From assembly GCA_016207645.1 (NCBI GenBank), contig JACQPH010000111.1:1-36743 (forward strand): 36,743 bases of DNA, given 5' to 3'. How positions within the stretch are numbered: position 1 is the first letter of the stretch; each line of letters begins with the position of its first letter. A model generated the notes under the pieces. That model was given only the letters and a program-made list of their open reading frames with translations, was not told where the DNA came from and ran no database searches. This DNA is from Elusimicrobiota bacterium. Its GTDB lineage: Bacteria > Elusimicrobiota > Elusimicrobia > Elusimicrobiales > UBA9959. Shown here piece by piece: positions 1-9,300 of the stretch. The position numbers and the translations under genes are program-made.

Positions 1-50
1 ACGCAAGGGTTTCCTCTTCGGGGTTCGCGGGGCTAAGCCCCTGCCGCCCC
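1..50. repeat. Right half of ~120-bp nested palindromic repeat (family A, copy 1)
   Basis: Bases 1-32 match the 3' half of the repeats at 4299-4419 and 15586-15706 (acgcaagggtttcc, then cggggttcgcggg). The following bases 33-50 (ctaagcccctgccgcccc) stand where the other copies carry the right strand of their outer stem, but the sequence is different. The left half lies outside the window. If the family rule holds, the bases just upstream should include ggggcggcaggggcttag. Confidence 0.7.
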
Positions 51-88
51 GACTGGACATCTCGCGGTTCTTTCCGGGAGAGTTGCAG

Positions 89-108
89 TTAGCGGCCCGG
101 ACAGTTAC
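89..108 (+). promoter_or_regulatory. Diverged copy of motif B upstream of the first gene
   Basis: The 20 bases from ttagcggc to cagttac match the motif at 19704-19723 and 20998-21017 at about 15 of 20 positions (core TAGCGRCCYGRACRGTTAC). It ends 38 nt before the ATG at 147. AT-rich sequence follows, including ATTAC-C-GTAAT at 114-124 and a possible -10 around 135-141. A regulatory role is inferred only from its position upstream of three separate genes. Confidence 0.35.
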
Positions 109-146
109 GCAATATTACCGTAATACACGCGGGGTATAAATTAACG

Positions 147-1328
147 ATGCTTATCTGGCTGCTTTCGGACTATGACCACAGGAAGCACGTGGCTTTCAAG
201 AGCCTGCTCGCCAGGTTCTCGGCGGCTTACCCGGACTCCGATATCGAATTCCTGGTGAAAAGCCGGCACAGCCTCTGGGAGAGCCTGTTCGCCCATTTGC
301 GCGATCCCAAGCGCAACCCGCTGGCGGACGTAGTGGAGATCCCTCAGAACTGGACCGAGCTGCTGGCCAGGCTGGGCCTGCTCTCCGAACTTTCCTCCGG
401 CCTGGAGGCGCTGTCGCAGCGCCGCTACCCCGAGTTCATCCTCAGGGAACTTTGCCGGGACGGGGGTTCCCGCGCTTATTCCGCCCCCTGGTGGCTGGAG
501 GCCCCGGCCCTTTTTTACCGGCCGCAGGCGCTCAAAGGCGCCGTCGAGGACCCGGACAGGGAGCTGGCCTCCTGGGAGGGCTTCAGGGCCGCCCTTGACC
601 GGCTGCGCCCGCCCGCAAGGCGCGGGAATTTCCGCGGGCTCTCGGTGCCCGGCTCCTCCGGCGCCGTGGAGGTGTCCGACGTGCTCCCCAGGATGTGGGG
701 CCGCCGGGGGGGGCTGTTCTCGGACGATTTCAACAGGGCCACTTTCAGCCGCGACGAGACCGCGGGGGGCGTCGAGGACTGGCTGGAGCTGGCCGTCAGC
801 GGCAAGATAGAGCTTTTCAGCGCGGACCGCTTCGAGAACGGCCCGCGCCCGGCGGAGGATTGCGCCTTCATCATCTCCTCCAGGAAGATCCAGGCCCCGG
901 GCCGTTCCGGCCTGAAAATGCTGCCCTACCCCGGCTATCCTTCCGGCGGCGGCCTGATGCTGGTCTATAACCTGGCCGTCTCCGCCTCCGCCGGGGACTT
1001 CGGCGCCGCCGCCGCCTTCGTCGCCTGGGCCCTGGAGCCGCGCAACGTCTCCGCCTTCGCGGAAAGCTTCGGGGTCTTCCCCTGCCTGAACTCCGTTTTC
1101 GAGGAGCGCCTGCGGAACGAGAAAGAGGCGGCGGTCTACAGGCGGCTTTTCTCCGCGCCCGAGCTCATGCCGAACATCATGGTCTATCCCACGGCCGAGC
1201 TGCTGCTGGAACGGGCGCTCTGGAACCTCTCTTTGAAGATAGCCCGCCGGGATTACGAGCGGGAGGACCTGGACCGCGAGCTGATAATGGCGCAGGGCGA
1301 GGCGGATTACCTGCTGTCGCTGTACTGA
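147..1328 (+). CDS. Solute-binding-protein-like protein without signal peptide
   Basis: A 393-residue protein with the layout of ABC transporter extracellular solute-binding proteins of family 1. It opens directly with the first strand of the fold (MLIWLLSDYD, then a helix ending FSAAYPDSDIEFLV). It then shows an ADVVEIPQNW segment, SAPWWLEAPALFYRP, a mid-region PGSSGAVEVSDVLPRMWGRR and a late PYPGYPSGGGLMLVYN, followed by helices like those that close the second lobe. There is no signal peptide, no lipobox and no upstream in-frame ATG, GTG or TTG start, so it should stay in the cytoplasm. No permease or ABC ATPase lies nearby. The next gene, 48 nt downstream, is a GAF-GGDEF protein, so a role as a cytoplasmic ligand sensor feeding that enzyme is possible. 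The fold assignment rests on pattern only. Confidence 0.75.
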   Translation: MLIWLLSDYDHRKHVAFKSLLARFSAAYPDSDIEFLVKSRHSLWESLFAHLRDPKRNPLADVVEIPQNWTELLARLGLLSELSSGLEALSQRRYPEFILRELCRDGGSRAYSAPWWLEAPALFYRPQALKGAVEDPDRELASWEGFRAALDRLRPPARRGNFRGLSVPGSSGAVEVSDVLPRMWGRRGGLFSDDFNRATFSRDETAGGVEDWLELAVSGKIELFSADRFENGPRPAEDCAFIISSRKIQAPGRSGLKMLPYPGYPSGGGLMLVYNLAVSASAGDFGAAAAFVAWALEPRNVSAFAESFGVFPCLNSVFEERLRNEKEAAVYRRLFSAPELMPNIMVYPTAELLLERALWNLSLKIARRDYEREDLDRELIMAQGEADYLLSLY

Positions 1329-1376
1329 GGGGGGTAGAGGGAAGGTCTGGCGGATCTTACTGTTTACTCCGACCGC

Positions 1377-2906
1377 ATGAAAAAGAGAGGAAAAGAACTT
1401 TACGGCGCCGAGCCCGGCCGGGCCTATTACGACGGCCGCGACGCCTTCATGAAGGCGGCCCTCGAGGCCGTCTCGGAGCGCTTCGCCCTGGACGGGGCCT
1501 CGTTCTACGAATACGACGAAAAGAACGGCCTGCTGCGCCAGCGCCAGCGCCACGCCTGCGGCGTTTCCTTCGAGCACGAGGAGGCGCTGCGCCCGCCGCC
1601 GGGCTCGGCGGCCGCCCGCGCGATAGAGACGGTGGCCTGCGCCTCCTCGAAGACCCAGGGCGGGAGCTTCCTGTATTCCCCTTTCCGGTTCGACTACTGC
1701 GACCCCTCCGGCGGGCGCGGCGTTATCCCCTGCTTCGGCCTGGTGCGCCTGGAGCGCTCCCCCAGGAAGAAGGGCTTTACCCCGGCGGAGGCCGCCAGGG
1801 CCGACGCCTACCTGCGCTCCTACCTGCGCGACTACTACAAAGCGGAATTCTTTTTCCTGCACCGCAAGTACGACAAGAACGTGGCCGCCATCACCGAGCT
1901 GACGGAGGTGTTCGCCACCGCGCTGCGCGTGCGCGACAGCTTCAGGCATATCCTTTCCGGCATCCAGACCTATTTCGGCTTCGACCGCGTGCGGCTCTAC
2001 CTGATAGACGAGAAGAACCGCAAGCTCAAGGGCGAGCTTTCCGCCGACATCCGCGGCCAGATCAAGAGCATCTCCTACGAGGAGATCCCGCTGGAGGCCG
2101 GCGCGCACCGCTTCGCCGACATCGTGCTGGGGCGCAGTTCCGGCGCCTTCCTGGAGCGCTACAAGGACTGCGTGCTCTACATGCCGCTGGCGGTGCAGGG
2201 CGTCACCATCGGTCTGCTGATAGTCGACAATCTGCTCAGCCAGCAGCGCATCGAGCCGGCCGAGCTGGCCATGCTGAAGTCCTTCGGCGGCCAGATAGCG
2301 CTGGCCGTGGACAATTCCCGCCTGTTCGACAAGGTCGAGGAGCTCTCCCTTTACGACGAGCTGACCAAGCTCCCGCTGCGCCGCTATTTCAACCAGCGCT
2401 TCCAGGAGGAGTTCTACCGCGCCGAGCGCTTCAGGCAGCCGCTGGCCCTGGTCTGGGCCGACGTGGACTATTTCAAGGAGGTCAACGACACCTACGGCCA
2501 CCAGATAGGCGACAAGGTGCTGAAGGAAGTCGGGCGCGTGATCCTCTCGAACCTGCGCAAGATAGACTTCCCCTGCCGCTACGGCGGGGACGAGATCCTG
2601 ATCCTGCTGCCGCAGGCCACCGGCCTCGAGGCCCGGCGCCTCTCCGAGCGCCTCAGCAAGGAGCTTTCCGAGCTGCGCATCCCGGTGCCTTTCTCGAAGA
2701 CGAAGGAGCTGCGCGTGACCATGAGCGTCGGGGTTTCCACCTTCCCGCAGGACGCCTCCTCCATGGACGGCCTGCTGGAAAAGGCCGACGACGCGCTGTA
2801 CTGGGTCAAGTCGCACGGCCGCGGCGCGATAGCGCTGTATTCCGACGTGGCCGAGGAGAAGAAAAAGGCGGTCGGGGCCGGAGGGAGCGCAAATGGGAGC
2901 GAATAA
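1377..2906 (+). CDS. GAF-GGDEF diguanylate cyclase
   Basis: A soluble 509-residue protein predicted to make cyclic di-GMP from two GTP. Residues about 170-320 form a GAF domain (preceded by VAAITELTEVFATAL, ending LALAVDNSRLFDKV). Residues about 325-490 form the GGDEF domain, starting LYDELTKLPLRRYFNQRF. The active-site motif is YGGDEI (402-407), an accepted variant of GGDEF. An RxxD inhibitory-site motif (R394-K-I-D397) lies at the usual distance before it, so product inhibition is expected. The N-terminal 160 residues form a further sensory region, possibly another GAF. No membrane segment is seen. The 3' end overlaps the next CDS by 14 nt, which suggests translational coupling with the PorV-like protein. 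Confidence 0.9.
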   Translation: MKKRGKELYGAEPGRAYYDGRDAFMKAALEAVSERFALDGASFYEYDEKNGLLRQRQRHACGVSFEHEEALRPPPGSAAARAIETVACASSKTQGGSFLYSPFRFDYCDPSGGRGVIPCFGLVRLERSPRKKGFTPAEAARADAYLRSYLRDYYKAEFFFLHRKYDKNVAAITELTEVFATALRVRDSFRHILSGIQTYFGFDRVRLYLIDEKNRKLKGELSADIRGQIKSISYEEIPLEAGAHRFADIVLGRSSGAFLERYKDCVLYMPLAVQGVTIGLLIVDNLLSQQRIEPAELAMLKSFGGQIALAVDNSRLFDKVEELSLYDELTKLPLRRYFNQRFQEEFYRAERFRQPLALVWADVDYFKEVNDTYGHQIGDKVLKEVGRVILSNLRKIDFPCRYGGDEILILLPQATGLEARRLSERLSKELSELRIPVPFSKTKELRVTMSVGVSTFPQDASSMDGLLEKADDALYWVKSHGRGAIALYSDVAEEKKKAVGAGGSANGSE

Positions 2907-4293
2907 TACCGGGCGGCCGGGCGGAACCGGTTTACGTTCCGCCGCCTTCTGCTGCCTTCTGCTGCTTTCCCTCGCTGTTTCTTCCCGCGCGGTCTTCGAG
3001 GACCTGCCGGCCGGGGCGCGGCAGGCCGGTTTCGGCGGGCAGTCGGCCGCGCTCGAGGACCCGCTTTCCCTTTACGGCAACCCGGCGCTGCCCGGCGCCT
3101 CCCGCAAGTTCGAGACCGGCGCGCATTTCCTTTCCTCGGAGCGCACCACGCAGGGCCCGGCGGAGCTTTCGGCCTACGGCGCCTGGGCGCTGCTCCCGCG
3201 CATGGCCTACGGCAGGATGGGCACCCTTTCCATAGCCGGGCTTTACAGGGACGACGGCGGCGTCCTGACGCAGAAGGCCATTTCCTTCGGCTGGGGCACC
3301 TGGCAGCTGCGCAGGGGACCCGCCGGGGTGCTCGACCTCGGCGCCAGCCTGAAGATACTGCAGGCGGCGGCTTCTACCGGGGGGGATTCGGCCTCCGGCG
3401 TGGCCGTGGACCTGGGCGCGGTCTTCAGGCCGGACAGCGGCCATGCCGTCGGTTTCTCCATCCTCAATCTGAACAACCCCTCTTTCGACGTGGGCGGGCT
3501 CAAGGACAAGGCGCCGCTGGTGATCAGGCTGGGCGTCTCGGAACGGAGGGAGGACTACACCCTCTCCCTGGACCTGGCCAGGCGCACGGCCTCCTCCGGG
3601 CAGAAAGGCAATATCAGCTTCAATCCCGGAGTGGAGCATGCCTGGCGCACCCGGCGCGCGGGCCTGCTGTATTCGCGCGCCGGGCTCAACCTGGCCGAGC
3701 GCGCCTCGGCCCTGAGCGCCGGCCTGGGCTGGAAGCATCTGGCCACCGAGCTTTCCTACGGCCTCGCGGTGCCGCTGACCGGGGCCATAGTGCCGGCGCA
3801 TTCGCTCGCGCTGGCGCTGCGCTTCGGCGACAGGGACGTGGAGGCGGAATACGAGCGCCTCATCAGGCAGGAGATAAAGTACCGCAAGGACCTGGTGGAG
3901 GCGCTGGACGAAAGCGCCAGGCGCGAGAACCTTTTAAAGCGGGAACTGGCCTCGATGAAGGCCGAGATAGATTCGCTCAACGCCAGGCTGAAGGACACGG
4001 TCGAGCAGAAGGCCGCCGAGAGCGGCGAAAAAGAGAGGCTGGCCGCCGTGGTGCGGCGCCAGGCCGCCGCCGAGGCCGAGCTCAGGGCCCTGGCCGAGAA
4101 GCGCAAGGCGGACAAGCTGGCCCAGCTCAAGTACGATTTCAGCCTGGACTGGCAGGCCTACCTCAAGCTGAAGGGCGGCGGCGCGCCCTCCGACGTGCTG
4201 AAAAGCAGCCTGCAGCGCATGCTGGCGCAGTACCAGGACGCCGGCATAGACATCAGCCAGGCCACGATGGAACTGCAATCCCTGGTGCGTTAG
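2893..4293 (+). CDS. PorV/UPF0164-like outer-membrane barrel with coiled-coil tail
   Basis: 466 residues. A Sec signal peptide covers about residues 14-33 (FCCLLLLSLAVSSRA). The mature start (ARQAGFGGQSAALEDPLSLYGNPAL) is the hallmark of PorV/PorQ/UPF0164 proteins. About 290 residues of alternating beta-strand pattern follow, ending ALALRFGD near 315. Residues about 318-415 are a highly charged coiled coil (EYERLIRQEIKYRKDLVEAL, then RRENLLKRELASMKAEIDSL), and a short helical domain closes the protein. The ATG at 2893 has GGAGGG 7-12 nt upstream and overlaps the end of the cyclase gene. A long coiled coil after the barrel is not usual for PorV and may reach into the periplasm to contact a partner. 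Whether it serves type IX-like export or another pathway cannot be told from sequence. Confidence 0.75.
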   Translation: MGANNTGRPGGTGLRSAAFCCLLLLSLAVSSRAVFEDLPAGARQAGFGGQSAALEDPLSLYGNPALPGASRKFETGAHFLSSERTTQGPAELSAYGAWALLPRMAYGRMGTLSIAGLYRDDGGVLTQKAISFGWGTWQLRRGPAGVLDLGASLKILQAAASTGGDSASGVAVDLGAVFRPDSGHAVGFSILNLNNPSFDVGGLKDKAPLVIRLGVSERREDYTLSLDLARRTASSGQKGNISFNPGVEHAWRTRRAGLLYSRAGLNLAERASALSAGLGWKHLATELSYGLAVPLTGAIVPAHSLALALRFGDRDVEAEYERLIRQEIKYRKDLVEALDESARRENLLKRELASMKAEIDSLNARLKDTVEQKAAESGEKERLAAVVRRQAAAEAELRALAEKRKADKLAQLKYDFSLDWQAYLKLKGGGAPSDVLKSSLQRMLAQYQDAGIDISQATMELQSLVR

Positions 4294-4298
4294 GTGGA

Positions 4299-4419
4299 GG
4301 GCAGGCCGGGGTTTTGTTTCGCGAACCCCTTGCGGAAGGGGGGGCCCCGCCTGGCGGGGGGAAACCGACGCAAGGGTTTCCATCTTTCGGGGTTCGCGGG
4401 GCAAAACCCCGGCCTGCCC
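4299..4419. repeat. Complete ~120-bp nested palindromic repeat (family A, copy 2)
   Basis: The outer arms gggcaggccggggttttg (4299-4316) and caaaaccccggcctgccc (4402-4419) are perfect reverse complements over 18 bp. Inside them lie cgcgaacccc (4320-4329) with ggggttcgcg (4389-4398), then cccttgcg with cgcaaggg, and a central ccccgcc-t-ggcgggg. The whole unit can fold into one long branched hairpin. It sits directly after the stop at 4293. It contains no ORF and no transposase, so it looks like a REP- or MITE-type intergenic element. Confidence 0.9.
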
Positions 4420-4448
4420 GGACCCCGTAGAGGCCGGAAACGCTCACC

Positions 4449-4515
4449 CCGTAACGTTTTGTTAACATTTAATTCACTCCCGGTTAATATCCCGATGTTA
4501 AACTTATCCATAAGG
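4449..4515 (+). promoter_or_regulatory. AT-rich promoter-like stretch before 4545
   Basis: In otherwise GC-rich sequence, this stretch holds taacgttttgttaaca, cggttaatat and gatgttaaacttatcc. It is the only AT-rich block between the family A repeat and the ATG at 4545. No pair of -35/-10 boxes with good 16-18 bp spacing stands out, so only a general promoter region is called. Confidence 0.35.
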
Positions 4516-4544
4516 AAGGCCGGGCGGCCGGACGGCTTATATCC

Positions 4545-6284
4545 ATGGAAAGCAAAGAAATAGACAGGCATCTGAACGAACTCTGGAAGAAAGTCTCGGG
4601 GAGCGAGTACGTCCCGGAGGCTTCGCCTCTGCCGCCCGACATCCGCCAGTCCAACATGGAGACCATGCGTTTCCTGCGCGAAAATTTCTCCAAGGCCGAG
4701 AGCGAGTGGAAGACCCTGCTCGCCGGCAAGGAAGCGCAGCTGCGCGACCTTAACTCCCAGCTGGAGGAGACGAAGGCCCTTTCGGACGAGCTCAGGCGGC
4801 ATTACCAGGAGGCGCGCGAAAAAGCCCTCAGCGAGGAACTGGCCACCGCCATGAACCTGGAGAGCTCCGGGAAGCTCCTCGACTCGCAGAAGAAGAACCA
4901 TGCCCGGGAAGTGACCCTCCTCAAGGAGCTGCTGGAGCGCAGCAAGACGGAACTGCTCGGCCTGCAGGGCCGCATCGACGCCCTGCTGGCCGAGCGCGAC
5001 GGCATCCGCGATAAATTCGCCGCCCTTTCCGCCGAGAAGGCGGACCTGGACGACGAGAAGGCGGGGCTTGACGCGAAACTGGCCGATTCCAGGGAAGCGG
5101 TGGAGAAGACGCTGGCCGAGCTGCTCGGCGAGCGCAAGAACCGCCGCGACGACCAGGTGAAAATGAAGGGCCTGGAAACCAGAATAAAAGAGCTGACCGG
5201 CAGCCTGGAAAGCAATAAGGCCAACTGGGACGCGGAGAGGGCGCAGTGGAGGGAGATGTGGGACAGGGAGCGCTCCGTCTGGGAGACCCACAGGCAGGAA
5301 TTCGCCGTCTGGGAGGAGCGCCTGCGCGCCGAGCGCGAAGCCTGGACCCTGAAGATGCGCGAGCAGGAATCCAGGGGCGTCGAGAACGCCGCCGGCCTCG
5401 CCAATATACTGAAGGAGTCCAGCCAGTGGTCGGAAAAAGTGACGCAGGTGCTCAAGCTTTACGCCCTCAAAGGCGTGGAACTCCCCAGCGTTTTCGTCTC
5501 CGCGTCGCCCGACCAGAACTTCATCCGCGCCCGGAAGAACGTTTCCCGCGCGCTGGCGCTCGGCCTCGCCGGCCTTCTGCTGATGGCCGGCGCCGCCTGG
5601 CAGGTATACGCCTGGCGCGCCAAGGTCCATTACAAGCTTCTGGCGACGGCCCCGCTGGACCTGCCCAACCCCTCCGGCCTGGCCGTGACGAAAGAGGGCC
5701 TGTGGCTGGCCGACTGGAACAGAGGTCTTACGCTTAAGGATACAAAGGACTTTTCAACCCTGCGCGCCCTGCCGGCCCCGGCGGGGGGCCTGTTGAAGCC
5801 CGGCGCGCTGAGCGCTTCGGACGGCGGGCTTTGGACCCTGGACATGGCCCAGCTGCGCTACGCGCGCCAGAATTTCAAGGACGGAGCGATAACCGAGTCC
5901 GTTAAGACCCCCGGCGCCGCCCCGCAGGGCGCGGCCTGGGACGGCTACAACCTCTGGGCTTTCGACGCTTCCTCCGGCCTGCTTTACAAGTACGGCCTGG
6001 ACCCCTCGGCCGGCGCCGCCGCCACCTACCAGCTGGAAGGGGTGAAGAGCCTGGTCTGCATGCAGTGGGTGAACGGCCGGCTCTGGACCCTGGACGGCAG
6101 GAACGTCCTGCGGCGCTACGCGCTGAAAGAGGGGGTCTTTAAGCGGGTCTCCAGCCAGGATTTCGGGAGGAGCCGGGCCGCCGCCTTCTGGGCCGAGGCC
6201 GGCACGCTCTGGTCGGTGGAAAAAGCCGGCGAACTGTCCGGCGGCTATGAGTTGAAGAGGTATTCCCTGAAGCAGTACGACTAA
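4545..6284 (+). CDS. Membrane-anchored coiled-coil protein with propeller-like C-terminus
   Basis: 579 residues, not a family I can name. Residues about 45-310 are almost continuous coiled coil rich in E, K, L and A (for example RENFSKAESEWKTLLAGKEA and EERLRAEREAWTLKMREQE). One membrane helix follows at about 333-355 (ALALGLAGLLLMAGAAWQVY). The last 220 residues contain recurring units such as GLWLADWNRGLTL, GGLWTLDMAQLRYA, YNLWAFDASSGLLYKYG and GRLWTLDGRNVLRRYA, spaced like blades of a beta-propeller. With no signal peptide, the likely topology is coiled coil in the cytoplasm and propeller in the periplasm. It stands between the PorV-like gene and the FlgD-repeat gene and could link cytoplasmic machinery to an envelope complex. 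Confidence 0.65.
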   Translation: MESKEIDRHLNELWKKVSGSEYVPEASPLPPDIRQSNMETMRFLRENFSKAESEWKTLLAGKEAQLRDLNSQLEETKALSDELRRHYQEAREKALSEELATAMNLESSGKLLDSQKKNHAREVTLLKELLERSKTELLGLQGRIDALLAERDGIRDKFAALSAEKADLDDEKAGLDAKLADSREAVEKTLAELLGERKNRRDDQVKMKGLETRIKELTGSLESNKANWDAERAQWREMWDRERSVWETHRQEFAVWEERLRAEREAWTLKMREQESRGVENAAGLANILKESSQWSEKVTQVLKLYALKGVELPSVFVSASPDQNFIRARKNVSRALALGLAGLLLMAGAAWQVYAWRAKVHYKLLATAPLDLPNPSGLAVTKEGLWLADWNRGLTLKDTKDFSTLRALPAPAGGLLKPGALSASDGGLWTLDMAQLRYARQNFKDGAITESVKTPGAAPQGAAWDGYNLWAFDASSGLLYKYGLDPSAGAAATYQLEGVKSLVCMQWVNGRLWTLDGRNVLRRYALKEGVFKRVSSQDFGRSRAAAFWAEAGTLWSVEKAGELSGGYELKRYSLKQYD

Positions 6285-6396
6285 TACTTGTTATTTATAT
6301 TGATTTATTATGGCTAAAATGGCAGAATTTGAAAGTGCATCCGAGGCGCGGCTGAAACCGCGGCCGGTCCGGTTCCGTCTTTTATCGAGGAAGATT

Positions 6397-9300
6397 ATGC
6401 TGAAAAAATTGATCTTTATTTTTGGCGCCCTGGCCTTGCCGGCCGCCAACGTCTCGGCACAGCAGCTTTACGTCAACAGCATAGACGTCAGGTTCGTCGA
6501 CGGCGGCAACGGGTACTGCAGCGACGTGACCGGCGGCAGTACGAGCCGGTCCTTCATTACGAGCGGCGGGAACGTCTGGCAGAATTCCTCCCTTATCGAA
6601 TTCGAGAGGCCCCGCACCTCGTATCCCGGGGGCTGCCTGGGCCTCTGCGCCACCCTGGTCTGCGTCAGCACGGCCGGCTACTTCGGCATAGACGAGATGA
6701 CCTTCGAAGTGTTCAAGTTCGGCACCGGCTCCAACCCGCTGGACCCGGCCTCCACGCCGCCCATCAAAACGATAGCGATGTACAATATCGGCACCTGCCA
6801 GAGCGATGGCAACGTGGAATACACCATAGGCACTTTCTGCACGTCCTGGGACGGCTCCTACAACCTGAACGGCCTCTTCGGCAAGACCAACGGGCAGTTC
6901 GGTTTCCGCACCAAGGTGCGCACCAACCAGGTCAGCGCCACCGCCGGCAATATCTCGATAGAGCAGACCTCGGCCTTTCCGGGCCAGAACCAGATCCCCA
7001 TACAGGTGAACGTGACCAATATCCATACGGTGCGCTCCAGCCCCACGGTGGTGGGCAGGATAACCGGCGTGGCGGCGCAGCCCTATAATATCCTTTACCG
7101 GCTTTCCAAGGACGCCACCGTCAGCATAAATATCTACGACGCCAATACCGCCGGCACGCTGCCGACGGTGCGCAATCTCCTCATCGCGGCGCCGCGGACG
7201 GGGGAGGGCATCCCCGACGGCACCATGACCAACGGCGATTTCTGGGACGGCCGCGACAATACCGGCAACTTCGTGGCCGGCGGCAATTATATCGCCCGCA
7301 TCGAGGCCGGCTCCAACGATATGTGGCAGCCGCCCACCGACCTGGCTTTCCCCGCCACCATACAGATGTCCCTCGATCCCCTGCAGATAACCGACGTTTC
7401 CGTCAGGCCGCTGGGCTCCTCCTCCACCGACATGGCCACCATCAGCTATATGCTCACCGAGTCGGCCACGGTGTACGTGAACATCTACCCGCCCAATACG
7501 CAGATAAACTACCTGACCGGCGCGGCGTCGAACGCCCCGCTCAGGAGATTTATCGAGGTGAAGGACAGGCGCATCACGGCTTCCACCTTCTGGGACGGCC
7601 GCGACGAGGGCGGCAGCCCGGTCTGCGACGGCGACTATATGTACGCTATAGACGCCGTGATGCCTTCCAATTCCGCTTTCGCGCCCGCCGGCGAGGTCTG
7701 GACCAAGCTGACCAAAGTGGGCACGGTGCCCGTGGCGCGCGGCAAGGCGCTGGCCTTCATAAACCCGTCCTCCACGGTGATAGGCTCCACGCAGCAGGTG
7801 GCCGGCCTCGACCCCTTCTATTTCCGCTACACCCCGCTGCGCGACACCTTCATCAGCCTGTACATCAAGAAGATGGACGGCGTGACGGTGGTGAGTTCCG
7901 TGACCGAGAACAGCATGCGCTTCGCCAATTTCTCCAACCGCGAGACCTGGAACGGGAAGGATAATTACGGGCTTTACGTGGCCAGCGGCGCCTACCTGGC
8001 CGAGCTCGTGAGCGACGACCCCTTCCAGTGCTCCACGGAGAAGACCTCCACGACCACGGCGGTGATCCCGGTGAACATGTTCCGCACCGTGGACGTGCTG
8101 TCCGGTTCCCTGATGGGCGGGACCTCCGACCTGGCCCGCGTCTCCTTCGAGCTGTCGCAGCCGATGTATATGAAGCTGCGCATCTACCCCGTGAGCAGCG
8201 TGGTGAACCCCTCCGTCTGGCCGAACGTGGCCGGCACCCCCGTCTACACGGTGGAAGGCATGCGCCCCGGCCGCTTCAAGGTGACCGAATACTGGGACGG
8301 CCGCGACGTGAACGGCAGGCTGGTGGAGGACGGGCGCTACCCGTTCACGCTGGTGGCCTACACCACCGGCACCGCGCAGGTGATGCAGTCCGTGGACAAG
8401 ACCTACGGCTACGTGGACGTCTCCCGCGGCAAGATAATCTTCACGGAGTTCGACGTCATCCCGAACATCCCGACGATGTTCAACTCCTCGGACACCATCA
8501 AGCTGCCGCCGTACGAGATAGACTACGCCCTCACCAGGCAGTCGATGGTCACGCTGCGGATCCTCTATGGCCAGGAATTCGCCAACGCCGGCAACGTCGC
8601 GGCGCTCGTCACCGACAACGAGGTCCGGGACGGCGACCTGCTCTACAAGGACTTCTGGGACGGGAAGGACGAGAGCGGCAACTTCGTCGCGGCCGGCTCC
8701 TACGACGTGCAGATCACGGCCCAGGACATAGACGCCCAGCTGGCCTCCATGGCCACGGTGCAGATGACCATAGACGTGGACCCGCTGCGCATCTTCGACG
8801 TCTCCATAGTGCCGCTCACGCTGGAGAATTTCGCCGTGGTCTCCTACCAGATCTCCGAGCCCATGAAGGTGGTCACCAAGATCTTCAAGCCCGGCACCGC
8901 GCTGCCGGACGACACCGACGACCCGCCCGGCGGGCGCCTGGTCAAGCGCATCATAGGCGTGCGGCCTTCGCGCACCCAGATCTCGGAATACTGGGACGGC
9001 ACCGACCTGACGCTGTCCAAGGTGCCGGACGGCAACTACGTCTTCAAGATCTACGCCTCCACCTTCACGGACGCCATCAACACCATCGACGGCGTGCTTT
9101 CCGCCGCGCTCTGCCCCGGGGAAAGCTGCCGCGTGCCCGACATCGTGACCGCCAACATCCCGGTCACCCGCGGCGGGACCGCGGACCTGTGCGGGGATTT
9201 CGCCAACGAGACCTTCTTCGCCCCGAACCCCTACGACGGGACCGCCGGCTGGTTCAAGATCCCGTTCATCCTGAACGGCTGGGTGAGCCTGAAGATGTAC

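Noticed and set aside
147-1328. Ordinary ABC importer binding protein
   Set aside because: No signal peptide or lipobox and no permease or ABC ATPase gene in the neighbourhood.
141-2816. Very long open frame on the minus strand (891 codons) and similar minus-strand frames elsewhere
   Set aside because: Complement of well-supported + strand genes in high-GC DNA. The proteins are biased to A, G, L, H, Q and V with no recognisable domain or ribosome-binding site.
4299-4419. Insertion sequence
   Set aside because: No transposase, no target-site duplication that I can see, and the whole unit is palindromic and only about 120 bp.
6310-6396. Earlier start of the FlgD-repeat gene
   Set aside because: It would place 29 polar residues before the signal peptide, while the ATG at 6397 has its own ribosome-binding site.
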